Position numbers and translations under genes: made by a program. Positions 46,698 to 56,766 of a stretch of DNA of 64,000 nt are shown in pieces. Location of the stretch: positions 1,268,030 through 1,332,029 of the forward strand of contig RPFO01000406.1 of NCBI GenBank assembly GCA_009746045.1. The letters run 5' to 3'. Position 1 is the first letter of the stretch. Each line of letters begins with the position of its first letter. The DNA is from Mesostigma viride. Lineage: Eukaryota; Streptophyta; Mesostigmatophyceae; Mesostigmatales; Mesostigmataceae. The notes beneath the pieces are model-generated. The model saw only the letters and a list, made by a program, of their open reading frames with translations. It was not told the DNA's origin and ran no database searches.

Positions 46698-48908
46698 CTA
46701 ATAGCCCTGCTGCACCGCAAAATCAGCCCGCGTACGGCGGAGCATGATGTCCGCCATGGCCCGAGTCAGCGCCACCGACAAGCGCTGACGCCAATATGAC
46801 GTCCAGGTCCGCGCCGACCATGGGGCCCGCTGGCCCTCCAGGTCCAGCCGGTCCTCCCGGAGCCGGCAACACTCCTTGAAGAAGGCGGAGGTCAGGGGCC
46901 CCATGGCCCCAAACTCCTCCAGGACAAAGGGCACCACACGATGGTGCCCGACGTCGCCGTAGGCCAGGAGCTTGGCCCGCTCCGCCCGGTCCGCCGTGTA
47001 ACCTGCCGTGAGGGAGGCCCCAGCCACGTGGCTAAGAGCCAAGGGCCGCGCCACCGAAACGTCAATAAGCAGATGCCGGCCACCCCCCTCAAAGTCCAGC
47101 ACCACGATGTCAGGCCGGTGGTTGGGGGAATAGAAGGCAGCGCCATCCGCATCCTCGGACCGGATGTTCGCGTGGGGGAAAACCGACCGAATCATGGCGA
47201 GCACCACCGTCAGGAGGACAGTGTGCAAATACAAATACCAATTCTGATTCTGTTGGCCCCCCATGCAGGCAAGGTAGTGAGTCCCCGTGGGATCCAGCGG
47301 CTGCCCACAGCTACCACAAGGCCGCCCGGCCGGAACAAGAGGCTGCGGGGCAAATAGCTGGTGCCGGAGCGCCACCGAGTAGTGGCTGGGAGCCAAGGCG
47401 AATGGGGGGGCCATGGGAAGAGCACGAAGGTACGCCGAGCCCACACTCCGCAAGGAAAGCGAGAACAGCCACGCACGTCCCTGGGCGTTGAGGTCCGCGA
47501 AAAGAGCAATCCAATCAGCCGTGTGCAGAATACCCGCGTAGGTTTTCTGGTGTTTATCGATGACGCGAGCAGGGAATGCGGCGGGAGATTGAACGGAGGC
47601 GACCGAGGGAGTGCCGCGAGGGAGGTGGCGCTGTACCGCCTGAGCGGCACGGACGGGAGAACAGGCCTGCTGGATCTCAGCATAGGCCTCCTGGATGGCG
47701 GTGACGAAGGGCAAAGGGCTGCTGGGGTCCAGGAGGTCAGGCGCTGCCGTTGCCAAAAGGGGCAGGAGCCGGCAGCTTTCCGCCCACGACTGAGCGACGG
47801 AGCCCAAAAAGGCTGCTGGGGCCAGCCGGGCGGCACGAGTCAGACCGCAGCCACCCATCCGTGCAGGCAGGGAGGCAATGCGAATAGCATGTGGCGGGAG
47901 GTCGGGGCCCGGGACCAGCTGCGCCAAGGCCGACTGGATGCGTTCGTCGTGGCCCTCGGCGGCCAGCCGGACCTGAGACGGAAGAGCGCCCCGGAGCCAG
48001 TGAACGACGCGAGGGTGAGCGCAAAACCACAGAAGCAGACCCTTGGTCTGCGAATCATGAAGGCGCGCAATCAAGGGCAGTACCTCAGTGCGTGCCTCGA
48101 GGGCGGCCCGCAGAGCATCGATGACAAACGCGGGGTCGCCAACCGGAACGCCGAGGACATCCAACCCATGGAGGCGCTCGTCCCGGCCCAAGAGCTGGGG
48201 CGGAAAGCCGGAGCAATCACCTTGGGGCGAGTACACCGCGCACTTGGCAAGGGTCAACTGGAGGTTGATGTCGGCCACCGCGGTCTGCAGTGCCAGCAGA
48301 GCCGCGGTGGTGTCCGGCACAGGGCCCAGAAGGTAGATATCATCCAAGTAGGCCTGAATAGCGACCGCCGGGTGGGCAGCATGGACCGCTTGGAGGCAAC
48401 CCTGGAGGGGGGCGGCAAAGTACAGGGGTCCCAGGGGGTCCCCTTGCTGGGTGCCCGACCGCGACAGCAGGCCGCCGCGAGTGCCGTCCTCCATGATGTG
48501 AACCAGTTGGCCGGGCTGGCCGTAGCACACGGCTGTCCAAGCGTACAAGTCCTCGAAGGACTCCATGACGGCCGCAAACATGCTGGCGCGGGACAGACTG
48601 TTGAACGCGTTGTGGCAGTCGACCTTGACGACAGCGTGGGTGGGGTGGGCCTCGAGGTAGGCCTGCACCGAATGGATGAGGATATCCGCCCCGCCTGGAG
48701 TCGTCACCCCCAGCTGGGCCGCCACCGAGGTCTCACCCGCTGCGAGGGGCGGGCAGAAAAAGGCACGGAGCTCGGGCGCCTTTTGGCGGCAGATCACTTT
48801 GCCCACGAGCTTGCGGAGCACCTCACCGCAGGCGATCGGGCGCACCTTGCCCTCGGGGGGGGCAAGACACCCTTGAGCAGAGCGAGGAGGCGAGCGCCCG
48901 CTAACCAC
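46698..48908 (-). CDS. LINE family B reverse transcriptase and restriction-like endonuclease
   Basis: 736 codons open. RT: GKVRPIACGEVLRKLVGKVI (motif 1), KVDCHNAFNSLSRASMF (motif A), SRSGTQQGDPLGPLYFA (motif B) and IQAYLDDIYLLG (catalytic YLDD). The thumb region follows, with GLDVLGVPVG and ARMGGCGLTRAARLAPAAFL. Near residue 545 the zinc motif CGSCGQPLDPTGTHYLAC has the C-x2-C-x9-H-x3-C spacing found upstream of the endonuclease in R2-type elements. The endonuclease core RPDIVVLDFEGGGRHLLIDV has the PD...D-x-K-like acidic pattern. All catalytic motifs are intact. The true protein begins upstream in another frame (to 49,768 and beyond); a frame change lies in the C-run at about 48,857. It nicks target DNA and primes cDNA synthesis from it. 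Confidence 0.9.
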   Translation of the reverse strand: MVSGRSPPRSAQGCLAPPEGKVRPIACGEVLRKLVGKVICRQKAPELRAFFCPPLAAGETSVAAQLGVTTPGGADILIHSVQAYLEAHPTHAVVKVDCHNAFNSLSRASMFAAVMESFEDLYAWTAVCYGQPGQLVHIMEDGTRGGLLSRSGTQQGDPLGPLYFAAPLQGCLQAVHAAHPAVAIQAYLDDIYLLGPVPDTTAALLALQTAVADINLQLTLAKCAVYSPQGDCSGFPPQLLGRDERLHGLDVLGVPVGDPAFVIDALRAALEARTEVLPLIARLHDSQTKGLLLWFCAHPRVVHWLRGALPSQVRLAAEGHDERIQSALAQLVPGPDLPPHAIRIASLPARMGGCGLTRAARLAPAAFLGSVAQSWAESCRLLPLLATAAPDLLDPSSPLPFVTAIQEAYAEIQQACSPVRAAQAVQRHLPRGTPSVASVQSPAAFPARVIDKHQKTYAGILHTADWIALFADLNAQGRAWLFSLSLRSVGSAYLRALPMAPPFALAPSHYSVALRHQLFAPQPLVPAGRPCGSCGQPLDPTGTHYLACMGGQQNQNWYLYLHTVLLTVVLAMIRSVFPHANIRSEDADGAAFYSPNHRPDIVVLDFEGGGRHLLIDVSVARPLALSHVAGASLTAGYTADRAERAKLLAYGDVGHHRVVPFVLEEFGAMGPLTSAFFKECCRLREDRLDLEGQRAPWSARTWTSYWRQRLSVALTRAMADIMLRRTRADFAVQQGY

Positions 48909-49660
48909 TCGCGCGCAGCGGGAGGAACGCGACCAGCCGCCAGGTCAATGAGGGTGTCAAAGAGAATGTCCTCGCCCCCATGCCCCACCAGGACCTCCAA
49001 GTGCTCGTAGCGCCAGCCCGACGGCCCGGTAGAGGAAGCCCGCGGGACCTCACGCATCACCTCCAGGAAGCAGTCGCGGTCCAGCCGGAGGGGGGCCGGC
49101 AGGGGGTCCGGCACGGGCAGCTGGAATCCGGGCTCCGCAGGGTGAAGAGCCTCCAAGGCCGCCAGGGTAGCCGCATTGGCGGGGGCGAGCTTGGCCATTT
49201 CCAAGCGGGTCATGGCCCGGCTGAGCTGCCCCTCGCGGACGAGGCGGATGACGTCGGCGGCCACCCGCTCGAAGTTGACCTCCCCCGACAGCCGGGCCGT
49301 GCGCGGGGGCGGCACGCCAAACAGCCCCTCCCAGTCCCCCTGCAGAAAGCGTCGGCAACGGGCAATAACCGCACCCTGGAGGCCGCGCACACCACGCCCG
49401 AGAGGGGTGAGGAGCAGGCGGGGGGTCACCATGTGCAGTTTAAAGCCCAGCGGGTCGTCCGGAGCGGCGTGCATGCGCCGGAGAGAAACGATTGCACATT
49501 GCGCGAAAAGGCTACGCGCGCGGTGGGGGAGGTCGGTCAGGGTAGACGTCGGGTTGATGGCGCATGCATCCCAGGGAACCGTGTCAAGCCAACGCCAACT
49601 GGCCGAGTAGTCGGGCGGCGGGGGCTGGGAGCCGGGGGAGCCGAGGCGGGAGGGGGGGAG
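48860..49660 (-). CDS. LINE family B, N-terminal part of the RT
   Basis: Frame read from about 49,660 to 48,860. It has WRWLDTVPWDACAINPTSTL, a helical section (CRRFLQGDWEGLFGV, AADVIRLVREGQLSRAM, LAPANAATLAALEALHP) and then ASSTGPSGWRYEHLEVL, the GP-G-W-R/YEHL motif just before the RT fingers in many algal and plant LINEs. It runs into the main RT frame through the C-run near 48,857. Expected to bind RNA or target DNA. Confidence 0.75.
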
Positions 49661-50511
49661 GGGGCCGGGACTGCTGGCCGGTTGAGGGGCCGTTGAGCAA
49701 CACAGGCGCGCGCGTGCTGAGCGCGCCCGTGAATGGAGTACACCCGCTGGCAGTGAGCTTCCGGGCACCGGTAACAGCTCATGGCCTGCAGATCCGCCGC
49801 GCCGAGATCGGGGTGCACAGCGCGAAGGTGCTGGCAGAGGAGGTTACGGTTGTGGAACACACCCGCACACGGGGACCCCGTGGGAAGCAGCACGGCACAC
49901 CGGTGAAGGCCGTCGGCGGGCGCTGAGTGGCGGGGAGCGGCGCCAGCAAAGGCAGGACGTGGGGCCTGCGGCGTCTCCCCAGCCGGGCCGGCAGGCGCGC
50001 GCACCACGACCCGACCAGCGCCCGGCAGGCCCGCCGGGGCCACGGAGGAGGCAGTGCCCACCGGGGAGACCCCCAGCGGAGGGGGATCGAGAACGCCGGC
50101 GCCCCTCCCAGGGGGACTCGCCAGCGCGCCCGCGACCACCCCAGGCCCCGGCAACGAGGCCGGGGGCGGAGGCCGAGGGGTCGGGGAGGCAGCTGGCCCC
50201 GGGGCCCGGTGGGGACCCGGCAGGGGACCCAGCGAGACCGGGGGCGGGCCGAGAGGAAGCGCAGTCCCAGGGGGCGGCACAACAGCCCGGCACAACGGGC
50301 AGCGCGGCACGGAGTGGAGCAAGCTGCGCGCGATGCACGCTTGATGGAATGTGTGGCCGCACGCGGGCAGGCGACACAAGCCATCCCCCGGCCGGAAGGG
50401 CTCAAGGCAGATGGCACAGGAGCCCGACTCGGGGTCGTCCCCCTCCAGAAGGGACCGGACATGAGGGGGGGCGGGTCCCAGCCGGCCTCCCAGCAACCCG
50501 GGAGGCGGCAA
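49655..50511 (-). CDS. LINE family B RING-H2 and C2H2 finger segment
   Basis: The RING-H2 finger CAICLEPFRPGDGLCRLPA followed by CGHTFHQACIARSLL and CPLC (about 50,420-50,300) has all eight ligands in C3-H2-C3 order, the pattern of ubiquitin E3 ligases. After a Pro/Gly-rich linker comes a cysteine/histidine pair region CAGVFHNRNLLCQHLRAVH and then CYRCPEAHCQRVYSIHGRAQ (about 49,830-49,730), a C2H2-type nucleic-acid binding finger of the kind found at the N-terminus of R2-like elements. An E3-like activity encoded by a LINE could modify host restriction factors; that is inference. Confidence 0.75.
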
Positions 50512-51034
50512 TCTGGGCGCGCGAGAGGATGCCGACCGGTTGGTCAGCCGCGGGGTGCCATTCGTGCGGGATGCCTGCCAACTCCAGGATGTCGTGGAGG
50601 AAGGCAGAAACAGGCGTCCCCGCGGTTAGGGGCTGGGCGCGCCCGGCCGAGTCCACCAAGATGGCCTGGCCGCCCTGAACCGCGATGGGGGCCCCGAACT
50701 CCACACGCAGCATGGCGGCCTGCGCCAGGCTGAGGGAGGTGATGAGAAAGCCCCCACTGGCAACCGGGCCGGGAGGCGGGGCCTGGGCGTCCAAGAAGAG
50801 GCGAAGCTGCCGCGGGGACATGAGGCCCAGGTCGGCGCCGCCCGCGAGGTAGGCCGCCCGCACCGAGACCTGTGCGTCTCGAGCCACCGCCGTGACGAAC
50901 TCGACCACCGCCTGACCCACCCGCTCGTCCAGGGAAAGCAGCTCTTCCTGCCGGGCGGCCGGGAGATGCCACGGCAGCCGGCAGCCGGCGTGATATCCTT
51001 CCAAGACATACCCCCAAAGAGTCGAGGCCGTCAC
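50402..51034 (-). CDS. LINE family B segment of unknown function
   Basis: Balanced helical sequence (EELLSLDERVGQAVVEFVTA, MSPRQLRLFLDAQ, SLSLAQAAMLRVEFGAPI, VSAFLHDILELAGIPHEWHP) between the PHD and RING segments. The preceding piece lies in another frame (about 51,260-51,035; SHIVGVVGRATFSWAYCPLL). I looked for the OTU and Ulp-like cysteine proteases known from some LINEs and saw no convincing catalytic triad. The frame overlaps the start of the RING segment. Confidence 0.5.
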   Translation of the reverse strand: MTASTLWGYVLEGYHAGCRLPWHLPAARQEELLSLDERVGQAVVEFVTAVARDAQVSVRAAYLAGGADLGLMSPRQLRLFLDAQAPPPGPVASGGFLITSLSLAQAAMLRVEFGAPIAVQGGQAILVDSAGRAQPLTAGTPVSAFLHDILELAGIPHEWHPAADQPVGILSRAQIAASRVAGRPAGTRPPSCPVPSGGGRPRVGLLCHLP

Positions 51035-51074
51035 CGGGGGGCGGCGGAAAGAAATGTCGCCCGCACCTGCGCAA

Positions 51075-51863
51075 CTAGGGCCAGGAAGGCCGGGGGCCTA
51101 GGGAGCGAGGGGAAGGCGGCCTGGAGCCCGACCGCGTCCAGCAACAAAGGGCAGTACGCCCAAGAAAAGGTGGCGCGGCCCACCACGCCGACAATGTGCG
51201 AGGGCGGCCACGAGGTGAACGCGTGGGCCCGGGGGCCGCCGTCCCACGCGGCAAGGACGGGGGTGGCGGCTGGGTGGCCAACCGCGGCCGGGGGAAGGGA
51301 GGCCAGAGCGTCGGGGAGCGAGGGGCCGGGGGCGGGCGCCGGGGTCGCCAGGCCCGCCGGGGGTCGGCCGGGCTCAGCCCAGGCGACAGCGCCGCGCCCC
51401 CGTCGGCGGGGCCAGGCGACGGGTGGGGCCCCGGGGCCGAGGGCGCCAGGGCCCGAGCAACGGCGGCCCCATCGGGCAGGCCACGGCCCGCCCCGAGGGC
51501 CTCGGCAGGGGGGCACACGGGGCAGGGGGCCGGAGCACCCAGCGGGGAGGGCAGCCCGGGGGCCCGCCGGGGGGGACAGCGCGGGCACGTCCAGGAGCCC
51601 GGCGGGACCCGGTAGAGCCGGGGAGTAAGACACTGCAAGTGCCACCCGGAATTGCAAGCATCACAAACTAACATGTGGTGCCCGCGGTGCCCGCTCCGGC
51701 AGACCTCGCAGACCAAGGAGGGGGAGACCGGGGCGCCCGAGCCCCCCGCAGCCGGGTCGCCCACCTCCGCAAGAAGGGCCGCAAGCCGAGAGGACCGCCG
51801 AGGCGCCAACCGGGGAGCGGGGGAGCCGTTGGGCGAAGGGGGTCGTGGGTCGTCCATGAACAA
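51075..51863 (-). CDS. LINE family B PHD-finger segment
   Basis: From MFMDDPRPPSPNGSPAPRLA: a basic, Pro-rich N-terminus followed by CEVCRSGHRGHHMLVCDACN then SGWHLQCLTPRLYRVPPGSW and TCPRC. This is the complete C4-H-C3 ligand set of a PHD finger, with the invariant aromatic W two residues before the last CxxC. PHD fingers read histone H3 tails; in a retrotransposon this could direct insertion to particular chromatin. It is the first coding segment after the 5' region. The downstream part of the frame is Pro/Ala-rich and may have lost register. Confidence 0.8.
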   Translation of the reverse strand: MFMDDPRPPSPNGSPAPRLAPRRSSRLAALLAEVGDPAAGGSGAPVSPSLVCEVCRSGHRGHHMLVCDACNSGWHLQCLTPRLYRVPPGSWTCPRCPPRRAPGLPSPLGAPAPCPVCPPAEALGAGRGLPDGAAVARALAPSAPGPHPSPGPADGGAALSPGLSPADPRRAWRPRRPPPAPRSPTLWPPFPRPRLATQPPPPSLPRGTAAPGPTRSPRGRPRTLSAWWAAPPFLGRTALCCWTRSGSRPPSPRSLGPRPSWP

Positions 51864-51971
51864 TCAGGGCAGGCGTGGCAGCCACCGAGGGGGGGGGCGG
51901 GGGGTGTGGGGGGCGGAGCCCCCCACGCGGGGGGTTTGGGGGGCGGCAGCCCCCCAACGCGCTGCGGTCGC

Positions 51972-53228
51972 GGTACCGCCTGCCGTCCGGCACTTTGAAG
52001 CCCGCCGGTGCTATAATTCCTATCGTCCACGCATGTTTTCCCCTGCCTCAAACCGCACGTTGCATTTAAATCTGGAGCCCAAAATTCACTGAAAACGTGT
52101 GCCAGCCGGTAGCAAACTGGGCCAAGCTGCCACGGAATGGTGGTACCGCCTGCCGTCCGGCACTTTGAAGCCCGCCGGTGCTATAATTCCTATCGTCCAC
52201 GCATGTTTTCCCCTGCCTCAAACCGCACGTTGCATTTAAATCTGGAGCCCAAAATTCACTGAAAACGTGTGCCAGCCGGTAGCAAACTGGGCCAAGCTGC
52301 CACGGAATGGTGGTACCGCCTGCCGTCCGGCACTTTGAAGCCCGCCGGTGCTATAATTCCTATCGTCCACGCATGTTTTCCCCTGCCTCAAACCGCACGT
52401 TGCATTTAAATCTGGAGCCCAAAATTCACTGAAAACGTGTGCCAGCCGGTAGCAAACTGGGCCAAGCTGCCACGGAATGGTGGTACCGCCTGCCGTCCGG
52501 CACTTTGAAGCCCGCCGGTGCTATAATTCCTATCGTCCACGCATGTTTTCCCCTGCCTCAAACCGCACGTTGCATTTAAATCTGGAGCCCAAAATTCACT
52601 GAAAACGTGTGCCAGCCGGTAGCAAACTGGGCCAAGCTGCCACGGAATGGTGGTACCGCCTGCCGTCCGGCACTTTGAAGCCCGCCGGTGCTATAATTCC
52701 TATCGTCCACGCATGTTTTCCCCTGCCTCAAACCGCACGTTGCATTTAAATCTGGAGCCCAAAATTCACTGAAAACGTGTGCCAGCCGGTAGCAAACTGG
52801 GCCAAGCTGCCACGGAATGGTGGTACCGCCTGCCGTCCGGCACTTTGAAGCCCGCCGGTGCTATAATTCCTATCGTCCACGCATGTTTTCCCCTGCCTCA
52901 AACCGCACGTTGCATTTAAATCTGGAGCCCAAAATTCACTGAAAACGTGTGCCAGCCGGTAGCAAACTGGGCCAAGCTGCCACGGAATGGTGGTACCGCC
53001 TGCCGTCCGGCACTTTGAAGCCCGCCGGTGCTATAATTCCTATCGTCCACGCATGTTTTCCCCTGCCTCAAACCGCACGTTGCATTTAAATCTGGAGCCC
53101 AAAATTCACTGAAAACGTGTGCCAGCCGGTAGCAAACTGGGCCAAGCTGCCACGGAATGGTGGTACCGCCTGCCGTCCGGCACTTTGAAGCCCGCCGGTG
53201 CTATAATTCCTATCGTCCACGCATGTTT
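51972..53228. repeat. 170-bp tandem array at the 5' end of LINE family B
   Basis: GGTACCGCCTGCCGTCCGGC recurs at 51,972, 52,142, 52,312, 52,482, 52,652, 52,822, 52,992 and 53,162: seven full units and a 67-bp partial one, essentially identical. Each unit contains TATAATTCC and TTGCATTTAAATC. It directly abuts the 5' untranslated region of the minus-strand LINE. This recalls the 5' monomer arrays that act as promoters in rodent L1. Confidence 0.95.
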
Positions 53229-54690
53229 CGGATATATATGCAGGATAACCGCCTTCCTTTTGCTCTCGACCATGCACGCCACCTGGTGGGGGAAAGTCAG
53301 CTGGGGGTCCGGCCTGGCTGCAACACCGTCATGGCCATCTTCGTCGCGCGCCGCCTCATAGAGGCGATCGCACTCCTGCAGCCTGGTAAGTTTCCCGCCA
53401 TCTTAATCTTCGTCGACTTTATCAAGGCATTCGACTCTGTTCTCTGGGACGCTCTTAGGGCCGTTCTCACCCGGCTCGCGTCCCCACCCCCCTAGCTGAT
53501 TGCTGTCATCTGCTCGCTGTATGAGCCGGGGTCGACCACCTCGGTGCACACTCAACACGGCAATGCCCCGCGGCATGTCCACTGCAGACCGGCGTCTGGC
53601 CGGCAGGGCTGCGTCCTGTCACCGTACCTGTTCATATTATACTACGACTATATGGTTGGGGCATGATGCAGGCGATATTTGTAACTTTTGTGTAATTATT
53701 TTTTCTAATGAGATTAGCATAGTACGTACTCCGTGGCATCAGTTTGCCAATGCGCATGATTCGCAAGTACTTACTTACTTATGTATACTTCAACCTGTTC
53801 ATTATTGTAGTGGAATTTATGTACGTTGTGCGCCACGGGCACGTGCCCGCGGCTTTGCTAGCATTTATTGCTGGCCGTGCCCCTGGCCTCGAGATTCAGA
53901 ATGAGCCCGGGGAAGGGCCGGGGCCGACTAACAAGCAGAACTTACTCGCTGAGCTAGGTTAAGTTTATGCCGACGACATCACTCTCCTTGAGCAGCTACA
54001 TTTGAATTTTTGATGTGCTATGCCATAGAATTATTGGAAATTTTTTTTTATGTAGCCAGCGTCTGCCCAACTTTGGTTGGACTGCCTGGCTCTCGAGGCC
54101 CGGGCTCAGCGGTTGGTCTCGAAATCAGCCCCACTAGCTATACAAGACGGAAGCCATGACCCCGACCCTGGGCCTAGCTGGCCGCCCCCCCCCCTGAGCT
54201 CCACCTCTTAGACGACACCCCAGTTCCCTTCCCCGCTTCCGGTCCGGCTTCAAGCTGCTATAGGCAGCTGGCCGTCCCCAGCTGCGAGGATGACATGCAT
54301 GACGACCCGGATTGGTATGGCCTGCATGGGCACAGCTAGCTCCACGAGCACCGTCGCTGCTGGAGCATTGAAACCTGCCCTGCCCCGCGGACAGTCTGTC
54401 AAACGCAACCTCTTCAAGGTCGTCATCTTCAATGACGATCCTGACCGACTATGGAGCCGAGACGTGGACGCTAACGCAGGAGCTGGAGCAGCAACTCGAC
54501 GGCGCGGTCGCCATGCAAGATGCTACGTAGTGCGCTTAATATTCCATTCAGCATGCACATTCGCCATGAGGAGGATTTGTATATGCTGATTTACCATAAG
54601 CTTCCCATTTTATAATTGTTGTGAGGCACAGGCGCCTGGGCCTAGCCGGGCATCTCGCACCGACAGATCAGGTCTCAGCAGGCACCAAGT
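53229..54690 (+). pseudogene. LINE family A ORF2 remnant with a SINE-like insertion
   Basis: Plus-sense RT pieces: GESQLGVRPGCNTVMAIFVA, LIFVDFIKAFDSVLWDALRA, QGCVLSPYLF (to 53,634), continuing after the insertion with LFIIVVEFMYVVRHGH. Then VYADDITLL (53,965-53,990), LWLDCLALEARA (54,070) and a degraded thumb/C-terminus to HRRLGLAGHLA (54,640). A stop follows the motif A block and the frame changes several times. The 5' end is cut off at the 170-bp array and the 3' end at another SINE-like copy. Dead copy. Confidence 0.85.
53635..53792. mobile_element. 158-bp SINE-like insertion in the LINE RT
   Basis: Interrupts the RT between motif B and the catalytic box. It is flanked by the 10-bp duplication ACCTGTTCAT (53,625-53,634 and 53,793-53,802). 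It carries an (ACTT)n end (CAAGTACTTACTTACTT) like a microsatellite tail. It matches 54,687-54,814 and 62,057-62,176 in reverse orientation. Confidence 0.8.
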
Positions 54691-54814
54691 AAGTAAGTAC
54701 TTGTTGTGTGTCATCGGCGCATGGGCATGCCATGGAGTACTATACTAATATCATTAGAAAAATAATTACACGAAAGTTACAAATATCGTCTGCATCGTGC
54801 CCCACCAACCATAT
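54687..54814. mobile_element. SINE-like copy
   Basis: Begins AAGTAAGTAAGTAC and continues TTAGAAAAATAATTACACGA; reverse orientation relative to 53,635-53,792. It sits at the 3' break of the LINE remnant. Confidence 0.75.
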
Positions 54815-55228
54815 TTCTGGCCTGCGCTGGTTGTCTCCTTGATATAATAGTCACTATAAATTATAATTAAATTAAATTATAACATGACTCCGTTGGGAGA
54901 TCATGTAGCACGTACGTATTCCCTTGCTGGATGGATGGAGGTGGGCGAAGCCGCGAAACCGAATTCTAAGCTAACTCTATAAGCTAATCTAGAAAACCCT
55001 AACTACTCTACTCTGCAAACTGCAAAGCGCCCCTTCCTCCTGGGGGCAGAGGGCTTGCCCACAGGGGCTGGCGTGTGAGCCTGGACAATCGTCTTCCACC
55101 TCTTCTTCTTCTGCATAGCAGTCCAAGCAAGAGAGAGGGAGTGAATGCAGTGTTCAAACGTAGCTGGGACCAGTATAGGTCAGCAGCAGCTGCTGTGTAT
55201 TTAGACTCGTGCTCCCGTTGGGGAGTCA
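54815..55228. other. Intergenic, no gene supported
   Basis: Contains a short A/T run, ACTCCGTTGGGAGATCATGT (related to LINE tails at 57.5 and 57.85 kb) and a unique, moderately GC-rich stretch up to the GATG array. A short open frame at 55,075 has no recognisable domain. Confidence 0.45.
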
Positions 55229-55547
55229 CGGATGGATGGATGGATGGATGGATGGATGGATGGATGGATGGATGGATGGATGGATGGATGGATGGATGGA
55301 TGGATGGATGGATGGATCATTGGATGCATGGGCGGACGGACGGACGGACGGATGGATGGATGGATGGATGGATGGATATGGACGGACGGACGGACGGACG
55401 GACGGACGGACGGACGGACGGACGGACGGACGGACGGACGGACGGACGGACGGACGGACGGACGGACGGACGGACGGACGGACGGACGGACGGACGGACG
55501 GACGGACGGACGGACGGACGGACGGACGGACGGACGGACGGACGGAC
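55229..55547. repeat. (GATG)n to (GACG)n tetranucleotide array
   Basis: About 22 GGAT repeats, a short break, a few GGAC and GGAT repeats, then about 41 uninterrupted GGAC repeats. Frames through it give WMDG and TDGR repeats on one strand and HPSI and VRPS on the other; these are not genes. Confidence 0.97.
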
Positions 55548-55674
55548 TAAAATGAGAATGAAAGGTGCGGTCCTTAACGGCACCGCCACCTTCATGACAG
55601 GCAATCCGGCCCAATCAGCCGATTCTTGAGACCATGCTTTATCATCAAAGCAACCAAAAGACATTTCAATTCCA

Positions 55675-56070
55675 ATGATCAAGATACATGACGAATTACA
55701 AAGACTGTCGAGTTGTAATGTTGTAGTTATAAGAGCAGCTGTGAGGCCCCTTGGGTGACGCCACTGCACTGAGGCCCCTTGTGGCGGCAGTGCGTGTGTT
55801 CCCGACCTAGTTCCTACTGGCATTCTTGCCAACGACGACCAGGGTGCCCGAAGGCCCTGTCCCTTGTCTCGTTCTGATCAAGATACATGACGAATTACAA
55901 AGACTGTCGAGTTGTAATGTTGTAGTTATAAGAGCAGCTGTGAGGCCCCTTGGGTGACGCCACTGCAGGCCCCTTGTGGCGGCAGTGCGTGTGTTCCCGA
56001 CCTAGTTCCTACTGGCATTCTTGCCAACGACGACCAGGGTGCCCGAAGGCCCTGTCCCTTGTCTCGTTCT
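55675..56070. repeat. 199-bp tandem duplication
   Basis: TGATCAAGATACATGACGAA to CCTTGTCTCGTTC occurs at 55,675-55,874 and again at 55,875-56,070, nearly identical except that about six bases are missing in the second copy. No gene is recognised. The following sequence to 56,760 is unique and without supported features. Confidence 0.92.
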
Positions 56071-56766
56071 CAGTCTTACACACATTCTTAACAAAACCAA
56101 TACATTGTCATATCCGTCAGACCATCCTCATGGCAACTGACTGCATGCAACCACTCACGGGGGCTGCTCCGGGCTGCTCGAACTATTTCACCCCATGAAG
56201 ACAACAAACCAGTTGTGAGGGAGAGAAACGGACGAACAACGACCACCATGGTTCGTTGCTCATCCTTCTATACTGCTCAAAGCTCAAGCCTGGCGGCTGG
56301 CGCCACTAGCGCCACTTTAGACATCAGCCAATCATAACATTGTCTAATTTCCGACAAGCTAAACTTCAAGCTTTATCTGTCAAGCGAACACAAATATACA
56401 AGGGCAAATCTGTCGGCTATGCCAGGCACCGCCTGGGGCTTCCTTGCATTTGTGTCTGGTGTCCCACGTTGAAATCCTGAAATTGCACATCTGCTCAGTG
56501 CCTCGCCGGCTTGCTGTGTACCAGCATTCGGCAAACTGCCCTTGTGACGAATGTCAGTGAAATTCAGGTCCGCCCAAAAGTTCCGTCAGCAAATTCAGCG
56601 GACTTGGCGCGTGAGTACAACTGAGATCTGCGGCGTCAGTATACCGGGCCGCGGTATAGCAACCCGCACAAGGCTGCGGACGTCAGAATTACGCTAAAAT
56701 CTGGTAGCTACTCGTACCATGGTAGCTGAAATCTGAATTGCGGACGTGATAGATCACGGACGCGAC

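Larger units (their letters stand above)
46640..53228 (-). mobile_element. Nearly complete LINE (family B) with PHD, RING-H2, RT and RLE
   Basis: Minus-strand non-LTR retrotransposon. In order from the 5' end it has a 170-bp tandem array (53,228-51,972), a PHD finger (51,700), an unrecognised domain (51,300-50,560), a RING-H2 finger (50,400), a C2H2 finger (49,780), RT (49,100-48,000), a CCHC motif (47,310) and a restriction-like endonuclease (47,100). GC content is high and codon use is uniform along its length. Frames change near poly-C/poly-G runs, for example around 48,857 and 49,655 and near 51,035; these could be mutations or homopolymer errors. The restriction-like enzyme places it with the early-branching R2/NeSL-like groups. 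PHD plus RING in one such element is unusual to my knowledge. Confidence 0.85.

Noticed and set aside
47361-49010. 549-codon plus-strand frame
   Set aside because: Antisense shadow of the GC-rich LINE reverse transcriptase gene.
51972-53228. CRISPR-like or rDNA spacer array
   Set aside because: No spacers and no rRNA nearby; the units are identical head-to-tail copies next to a LINE 5' end.
55201-55832. Frames of WMDG, TDGR and VRPS repeats
   Set aside because: By-products of the GATG/GACG arrays, present in multiple frames of both strands.
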